From positions 621,238 to 685,237 of the forward strand of contig JAJGOT010000462.1 in assembly GCA_022457155.1 (NCBI GenBank): a stretch of 64,000 nt of DNA, given 5' to 3'. Source of the DNA: Cladopsammia gracilis (lineage: Eukaryota; Cnidaria; Anthozoa; Scleractinia; Dendrophylliidae). The notes under the pieces were generated by a model, which saw only the letters and a list, made by a program, of their open reading frames with translations, was not told where the DNA came from and made no database searches. Below are positions 50,801 through 59,800 of the stretch, piece by piece (within the stretch, counting starts at the first letter, position 1; every line of letters starts with the position of its first letter). Position numbers and translations under genes: made by a program.

Positions 50801-53800
50801 GATGACTGATCTGCTTGGTAGATGAAATAGAATAATACAGTATTGTATCAATATTTCAAACTAATGCAAGTGCAATCAGAAGTAAAGTTTTGAACCAAAC
50901 TAAGCTGAAACAGCAAGGATAATTTCGTAGCGAAAAGACATCAGTACCTTCACATCCATACACTTCCACCCTCATTGATATGTGAGAGTGCCAAGCTGTT
51001 GGTAGAAAACGGATGTAACGTGCCTTGATTGCATTGCCTAGTTTGTGATAAATCACAGTGTCCATGTCTGTATTTCCAGCAAACTCCTGAATCAAGAAGA
51101 TAGAACAACTTTAGTGGAGGAATCGAGAATTGGCAAAATTTCATTTATCACAATTCTAAGGTGACGCCGACGATGGCAAGTAAATGAAACGACTGTCACA
51201 TTTGCATACTTCGGGAATGTTTTGTCCCTTAAATTTTGAGTTGGTATGGACACAAATTCTTATGGTAAGCTGGTCAACTATTTTGTATCTTGAAAATTTG
51301 TTTTCGAATTATTGAGGCCTGGAAAAACATTTTAATCTTTCGGCCAGACTATCTCACCTTAGTCGCGCTTTGTCCATGGTCCTTGTAGTAATAGAAGTTG
51401 ACACCGTCGGGACTGTACTGCAGTTTGTATTTAGTTACCCATTGGCCGTAGCTATTTCTGCCTTGCGTTGCTACACCAGTTACTTTGGTGTGTTGATTAC
51501 CCAGATCAACCTGGAGCCATTGGTTGACATCATTTGAGCGAGCTGACCATGCCCCCTTTTTGTTTCCACTTTGTTTAAAGTAAAGTCTTCCCTGGACTGC
51601 GGCATGATTCGCATCCCACTCCGAAGAGGCTGTTATACGTGCATCCGGGATAGCGCCGGTTTCCATGCCGAGAGCATCTTGACATTCTGGGAATTGCCGA
51701 AAACACAGCATTAGAAAGTTCTCGGCAAAGTCTCACATCGCTTTTTGCCTCGATACAGCACTACAGTTCGGTTAAACTTAATCATTCTTTATAAATATTA
51801 GTTGCTTGTATACCAAGATGTTTGATAAGCATAACTTTCGGTCGTAGTTTCATTCCATTTGAAAGGTGAATTTGTTTTCCTAATGTTGTTTTCAATGTTT
51901 AGCGGAGAAATCTGTAATTTTATATTGCTTGCGGAGATGACTGATCTGCTTGGTAGATGAAATAGAATAATACAGTATTGTATCAATATTTCAAACTAAT
52001 GCAAGTGCAATCAGAAGTAAAGTTTTGAACCAAACTAAGCTGAAACAGCAAGGATAATTTCGTAGCGAAAAGACATCAGTACCTTCACATCCATACACTT
52101 CCACCCTCATTGATATGTGAGAGTGCCAAGCTGTTGGTAGAAAACGGATGTAACGTGCCTTGATTGCATTGCCTAGTTTGTGATAAATCACAGTGTCCAT
52201 GTCTGTATTTCCAGTAAACTCCTGAATCAAGAAGATAGAGCAACTTTAGTGGAGGAATCGAGAATTGGCAAAATTTCATTTATCACAATTCTAAGGTGAC
52301 GCCGACGATGGCAAGTAAATGAAACGACTGTCACATTTGCATACTTCGGGAATGTTTTGTCCCTTAAATTTTGAGTTGGTATGGACACAAATTCTTATGT
52401 AGGCTCGATTTCCGCCGCTTTCTCGAGTCCGGTCTCTGAGCCTCCCCGAGAAGAACGGCTGGACGCGTGGGCCACCGATTGTGTCTGTGACGTAAATTCA
52501 AAATTTAATTTATACATCGCTACTGATCACCGGATATGTCAAACACAAGTGATGTTGCGCCAGATCTTGTCATTATGTATATGAGTGTGAAATACAGTGA
52601 GCTTCATCCATAGCAATGAGGCACAATCTCTCTTCATAGACTTCACTCGACAACATCTTCCTCCATCTATCACAACACAAAAATGACTCCGGTGATCCAA
52701 AGACGATCTCGCAGTCTCCCCTTTCAACGGCTTTTTTCGCCTCCTCGACCTTTTGATCTCAGAGACCGGACGCGAGAAAGCGGCGGAAATCGAGCCTACC
52801 ATTAGCGAAGTCAGGGGTGAAATAACGACAGCAATGGACTTAAAACTCGTTTCTTGCACAATATCGAAAATCATTGGTGCGGATTGGAAAATAAGGGACT
52901 TTCCTGATCCCGAAGGTTGAATAACGATCAAATCTTCAAGGTCAACCAGCTTTCCAGCGCTCTCCGTTATAAAACGTTGAGATTATCAGGTTTAAATCCC
53001 TCTACAACACGATCACACGCCAAATCAAACAACACCTTCACATCCGTCATTTTGAAATTATGCTCTAGAAAAATAATTTATTCGCCTGCTCGATTTAAGC
53101 AGGTAAGCTTCTGATTGGAGCAAATTAACAATAACAAGTTCACGCGTCCAGCCGTCTTTTCGGGGGAGGAGCGCGGGCTCATTTCCCGAACAGCGGCTGG
53201 TAGTCGAGCCTAATTCTTATGGTAAGCTGGTCAACTATTTTGTATCTTGAAAATTTGTTTTCGAATTATTGAGGCCATGAAAAACATTTTAATCTTTCGG
53301 CCAGACTATCTCACCTTAGTCGCGCTTTGTCCATGGTCCTTGTAGTAATAGAAGTTGACACCGTCGGGACTGTACTGCAGTTTGTATTTAGTTACCCATT
53401 GGCCGTAGCTATTTCTGCCTTGCGTTGCTACACCAGTTACTTTGGTGTGTTGATTACCCAGATCAACCTGGAGCCATTGGTTGACATCATTTGAGCGAGC
53501 TGACCATGCCCCCTTTTTGTTTCCACTTTGTTTAAAGTAAAGTCTTCCCTGGACTGCGGCATGATTCGCATCCCACTCCGAAGAGGCTGTTATACGTGCA
53601 TCCGGGATAGCGCCGGTTTCCATGCCGAGAGCATCTTGACATTCTGGGAATTGCCGAAAACACAGCATTAGAAAGTTCTCGGCAAAGTCTCACATCGCTT
53701 TTTGCCTCGATACAGCACTACAGTTCGGTTAAACTTAATCATTCTTTATAAATATTAGTTGCTTGTATACCAAGATGTTTGATAAGCATAACTTTCGGTC

Positions 53801-56800
53801 GTAGTTTCATTCCATTTGAAAGGTGAATTTGTTTTCCTAATGTTGTTTTCAATGTTTAGCGGAGAAATCTGTAATTTTATATTGCTTGCGGAGATGACTG
53901 ATCTGCTTGGTAGATGAAATAGAATAATACATTATTGTATCAATATTTCAAACTAATGCAAGTGCAATCAGAAGTAAAGTTTTGAACCAAACTAAGCTGA
54001 AACAGCAAGGATAATTTCGTAGCGAAAAGACATCAGTACCTTCACATCCATACACTTCCACCCTCATTGATATGTGAGAGTGCCAAGCTGTTGGTAGAAA
54101 ACGGATGTAACGTGCCTTGATTGCATTGCCTAGTTTGTGATAAATCACAGTGTCCATGTCTGTATTTCCAGCAAACTCCTGAATCAAGAAGATAGAACAA
54201 CTTTAGTGGAGGAATCGAGAATTGGCAAAATTTCATTTATCACAATTCTAAGGTGACGCCGACGATGGCAAGTAAATGAAACGACTGTCACATTTGCATA
54301 CTTCGGGAATGTTTTGTCCCTTAAATTTTGAGTTGGTATGGACAAAAATTCTTACGGTAAGCTGGTCGACTATTTTGTATCTTGAAAATTTGTTTTCGAA
54401 TTATTGAGGCCTGGAAAAACATTTAAATCTTTCGGCCAGACTATCTCACCTTAGTCGCGCTTTGTCCATGGTCCCTGTAGTAATAGAAGTTGACACCGTC
54501 GGGACTGTACTGCAGTTTGTATTTAGTTACCCATTGGCCGTAGCTATTTCTGCCTTGCGTTGCTACACCAGTTACTTTGGTGTGTTGATTACCCAGATCA
54601 ACCTGGAGCCATTGGTTGACATCATTTGAGCGAGCTGACCATGCCCCCTTTTTGTTTCCACTTTGTTTAAAGTAAAGTCTTCCCTGGACTGCGGCATGAT
54701 TCGCATCCCACTCCGAAGAGGCTGTTATACGTGCATCCGGGATAGCGCCGGTTTCCATGCCGAGAGCATCTTGACATTCTGGGAATTGCCGAAAACACAG
54801 CATTAGAAAGTTCTCGGCAAAGTCTCACATCGCTTTTTACCTAGATGCAGCACTACAGTTTGGTTAAACTTAATCAATCTTTATAAATATTAGTTGCTTG
54901 TATACCAAGATGTTTGATAAGCATAACTTTCGGTCGTAGTTTCATTCCATTTGAAAGGTGAATTTGTTTTCCTAATGTTGTTTTCAATGTTTAGCGGAGA
55001 AATCTGTAATTTTATATTGCTTGCGGAGATGACTGATCTGCTTGGTAGATGAAATAGAATAATACAGTATTGTATCAATATTTCAAACTAATGCAAGTGC
55101 AATCAGAAGTAAAGTTTTGAACCAAACTAAGCTGAAACAGCAAGGATAATTTCGTAGCGAAAAGACATCAGTACCTTCACATCCATACACTTCCACCCTC
55201 ATTGATATGTGAGAGTGCCAAGCTGTTGGTAGAAAACGGATGTAACGTGCCTTGATTGCATTGCCTAGTTTGTGATAAATCACAGTGTCCATGTCTGTAT
55301 TTCCAGTAAACTCCTGAATCAAGAAGATAGAGCAACTTTAGTGGAGGAATCGAGAATTGGCAAAATTTCATTTATCACAATTCTAAGGTGACGCCGACGA
55401 TGGCAAGTAAATGAAACGACTGTCACATTTGCATACTTCGGGAATGTTTTGTCCCTTAAATTTTGAGTTGGTATGGACACAAATTCTTATGTAGGCTCGA
55501 TTTCCGCCGCTTTCTCGAGTCCGGTCTCTGAGCCTCCCCGAGAAGAACGGCTGGACGCGTGGGCCACCGATTGTGTCTGTGACGTAAATTCAAAATTTAA
55601 TTTATACATCGCTACTGATCACCGGATATGTCAAACACAAGTGATGTTGCGCCAGATCTTGTCATTATGTATATGAGTGTGAAATACAGTGAGCTTCATC
55701 CATAGCAATGAGGCACAATCTCTCTTCATAGACTTCACTCGACAACATCTTCCTCCATCTATCACAACACAAAAATGACTCCGGTGATCCAAAGACGATC
55801 TCGCAGTCTCCCCTTTCAACGGCTTTTTTCGCCTCCTCGACCTTTTGATCTCAGAGACCGGACGCGAGAAAGCGGCGGAAATCGAGCCTACCATTAGCGA
55901 AGTCAGGGGTGAAATAACGACAGCAATGGACTTAAAACTCGTTTCTTGCACAATATCGAAAATCATTGGTGCGGATTGGAAAATAAGGGACTTTCCTGAT
56001 CCCGAAGGTTGAATAACGATCAAATCTTCAAGGTCAACCAGCTTTCCAGCGCTCTCCGTTATAAAACGTTGAGATTATCAGGTTTAAATCTCTCTACAAC
56101 ACGATCACACGCCAAATCAAACAACACCTTCACATCCGTCATTTTGAAATTATGCTCTAGAAAAATAATTTATTCGCCTGCTCGATTTAAGCAGGTAAGC
56201 TTCTGATTGGAGCAAATTAACAATAACAAGTTCACGCGTCCAGCCGTCTTTTCGGGGGAGGAGCGCGGGCTCATTTCCCGAACAGCGGCTGGTAGTCGAG
56301 CCTAATTCTTATGGTAAGCTGGTCAACTATTTTGTATCTTGAAAATTTGTTTTCGAATTATTGAGGCCATGAAAAACATTTTAATCTTTCGGCCAGACTA
56401 TCTCACCTTAGTCGCGCTTTGTCCATGGTCCTTGTAGTAATAGAAGTTGACACCGTCGGGACTGTACTGCAGTTTGTATTTAGTTACCCATTGGCCGTAG
56501 CTATTTCTGCCTTGCGTTGCTACACCAGTTACTTTGGTGTGTTGATTACCCAGATCAACCTGGAGCCATTGGTTGACATCATTTGAGCGAGCTGACCATG
56601 CCCCCTTTTTGTTTCCACTTTGTTTAAAGTAAAGTCTTCCCTGGACTGCGGCATGATTCGCATCCCACTCCGAAGAGGCTGTTATACGTGCATCCGGGAT
56701 AGCGCCGGTTTCCATGCCGAGAGCATCTTGACATTCTGGAAATTGCGGAAAACACAGCATTAGAAAGTTCTCGGCAAAGTCTCACATCGCTTTTTGCCTA

Positions 56801-59800
56801 GATACAGCACTACAGTTTGGTTAAACTTAATCATTCTTTATAAATATTAGTTGCTTGTATACCAAGATGTTTGATAAGCATAACTTTCGGTCGTAGTTTC
56901 ATTCCATTTGAAAGGTGAATTTGTTTTCCTAATGTTGTTTTCAATGTTTAGCGGAGAAATCTGTAATTTTATATTGCTTGCGGAGATGACTGATCTGCTT
57001 GGTAGATGAAATAGAATAATACAGTATTGTATCAATATTTCAAACTAATGCAAGTGCAATCAGAAGTAAAGTTTTGAACCAAACTAAGCTGAAACAGCAA
57101 GGATAATTTCGTAGCGAAAAGACATCAGTACCTTCACATCCATACACTTCCACCCTCATTGATATGTGAGAGTGCCAAGCTGTTGGTAGAAAACGGATGT
57201 AACGTGCCTTGATTGCATTGCCTAGTTTGTGATAAATCACAGTGTCCATGTCTGTATTTCCAGTAAACTCCTGAATCAAGAAGATAGAGCAACTTTAGTG
57301 GAGGAATCGAGAATTGGCAAAATTTCATTTATCACAATTCTAAGGTGACGTTGAGATTATCAGGTTTAAATCTCTCTACAACACGATCACACGCCAAATC
57401 AAACAACACCTTCACATCCGTCATTTTGAAATTATGCTCTAGAAAAATAATTTATTCGCCTGCTCGATTTAAGCAGGTAAGCTTCTGATTGGAGCAAATT
57501 AACAATAACAAGTTCACGCGTCCAGCCGTCTTTTCGGGGGAGGAGCGCGGGCTCATTTCCCGAACAGCGGCTGGTAGTCGAGCCTAATTCTTATGGTAAG
57601 CTGGTCAACTATTTTGTATCTTGAAAATTTGTTTTCGAATTATTGAGGCCATGAAAAACATTTTAATCTTTCGGCCAGACTATCTCACCTTAGTCGCGCT
57701 TTGTCCATGGTCCTTGTAGTAATAGAAGTTGACACCGTCGGGACTGTACTGCAGTTTGTATTTAGTTACCCATTGGCCGTAGCTATTTCTGCCTTGCGTT
57801 GCTACACCAGTTACTTTGGTGTGTTGATTACCCAGATCAACCTGGAGCCATTGGTTGACATCATTTGAGCGAGCTGACCATGCCCCCTTTTTGTTTCCAC
57901 TTTGTTTAAAGTAAAGTCTTCCCTGGACTGCGGCATGATTCGCATCCCACTCCGAAGAGGCTGTTATACGTGCATCCGGGATAGCGCCGGTTTCCATGCC
58001 GAGAGCATCTTGACATTCTGGAAATTGCGGAAAACACAGCATTAGAAAGTTCTCGGCAAAGTCTCACATCGCTTTTTGCCTAGATACAGCACTACAGTTT
58101 GGTTAAACTTAATCATTCTTTATAAATATTAGTTGCTTGTATACCAAGATGTTTGATAAGCATAACTTTCGGTCGTAGTTTCATTCCATTTGAAAGGTGA
58201 ATTTGTTTTCCTAATGTTGTTTTCAATGTTTAGCGGAGAAATCTGTAATTTTATATTGCTTGCGGAGATGACTGATCTGCTTGGTAGATGAAATAGAATA
58301 ATACAGTATTGTATCAATATTTCAAACTAATGCAAGTGCAATCAGAAGTAAAGTTTTGAACCAAACTAAGCTGAAACAGCAAGGATAATTTCGTAGCGAA
58401 AAGACATCAGTACCTTCACATCCATACACTTCCACCCTCATTGATATGTGAGAGTGCCAAGCTGTTGGTAGAAAACGGATGTAACGTGCCTTGATTGCAT
58501 TGCCTAGTTTGTGATAAATCACAGTGTCCATGTCTGTATTTCCAGTAAACTCCTGAATCAAGAAGATAGAGCAACTTTAGTGGAGGAATCGAGAATTGGC
58601 AAAATTTCATTTATCACAATTCTAAGGTGACGCCGACGATGGCAAGTAAATGAAACGACTGTCACATTTGCATACTTCGGGAATGTTTTGTCCCTTAAAT
58701 TTTGAGTTGGTATGGACAAAAATTCTTATGGTAAGCTGGTCAACTATTTTGTATCTTGAAAATTTGTTTTCGAATTATTGAGGCCTGGAAAAACATTTAA
58801 ATCTTTCGGCCAGACTATCTCACCTTAGTCGCGCTTTGTCCATGGTCCCTGTAGTAATAGAAGTTGACACCGTCGGGACTGTACTGCAGTTTGTATTTAG
58901 TTACCCATTGGCCGTAGCTATTTCTGCCTTGCGTTGCTACACCAGTTACTTTGGTGTGTTGATTACCCAGATCAACCTGGAGCCATTGGTTGACATCATT
59001 TGAGCGAGCTGACCATGCCCCCTTTTTGTTTCCACTTTGTTTAAAGTAAAGTCTTCCCTGGACTGCGGCATGATTCGCATCCCACTCCGAAGAGGCTGTT
59101 ATACGTGCATCCGGGATAGCGCCGGTTTCCATGCCGAGAGCATCTTGACATTCTGGAAATTGCCGAAAACACAGCATTAGAAAGTTCTCGGCAAAGTCTC
59201 ACATCGCTTTTTACCTAGATGCAGCACTACAGTTTGGTTAAACTTAATCATTCTTTATAAATATTAGTTGCTTGTATACCAAGATGTTTGATAAGCATAA
59301 CTTTCGGTCGTAGTTTCATTCCATTTGAAAGGTGAATTTGTTTTCCTAATGTTGTTTTCAATGTTTAGCGGAGAAATCTGTAATTTTATATTGCTTGCGG
59401 AGATGACTGATCTGCTTGGTAGATGAAATAGAATAATACAGTATTGTATCAATATTTCAAACTAATGCAAGTGCAATCAGAAGTAAAGTTTTGAACCAAA
59501 CTAAGCTGAAACAGCAAGGATAATTTCGTAGCGAAAAGACATCAGTACCTTCACATCCATACACTTCCACCCTCATTGATATGTGAGAGTGCCAAGCTGT
59601 TGGTAGAAAACGGATGTAACGTGCCTTGATTGCATTGCCTAGTTTGTGATAAATCACAGTGTCCATGTCTGTATTTCCAGCAAACTCCTGAATCAAGAAG
59701 ATAGAACAACTTTAGTGGAGGAATCGAGAATTGGCAAAATTTCATTTATCACAATTCTAAGGTGACGCCGACGATGGCAAGTAAATGAAACGACTGTCTC

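Noticed and set aside
49289..56206. Recurrent plus-strand 65- and 67-codon frames in the inserted elements
   Set aside because: Antisense to the helicase fragment or spanning element boundaries; no domain.
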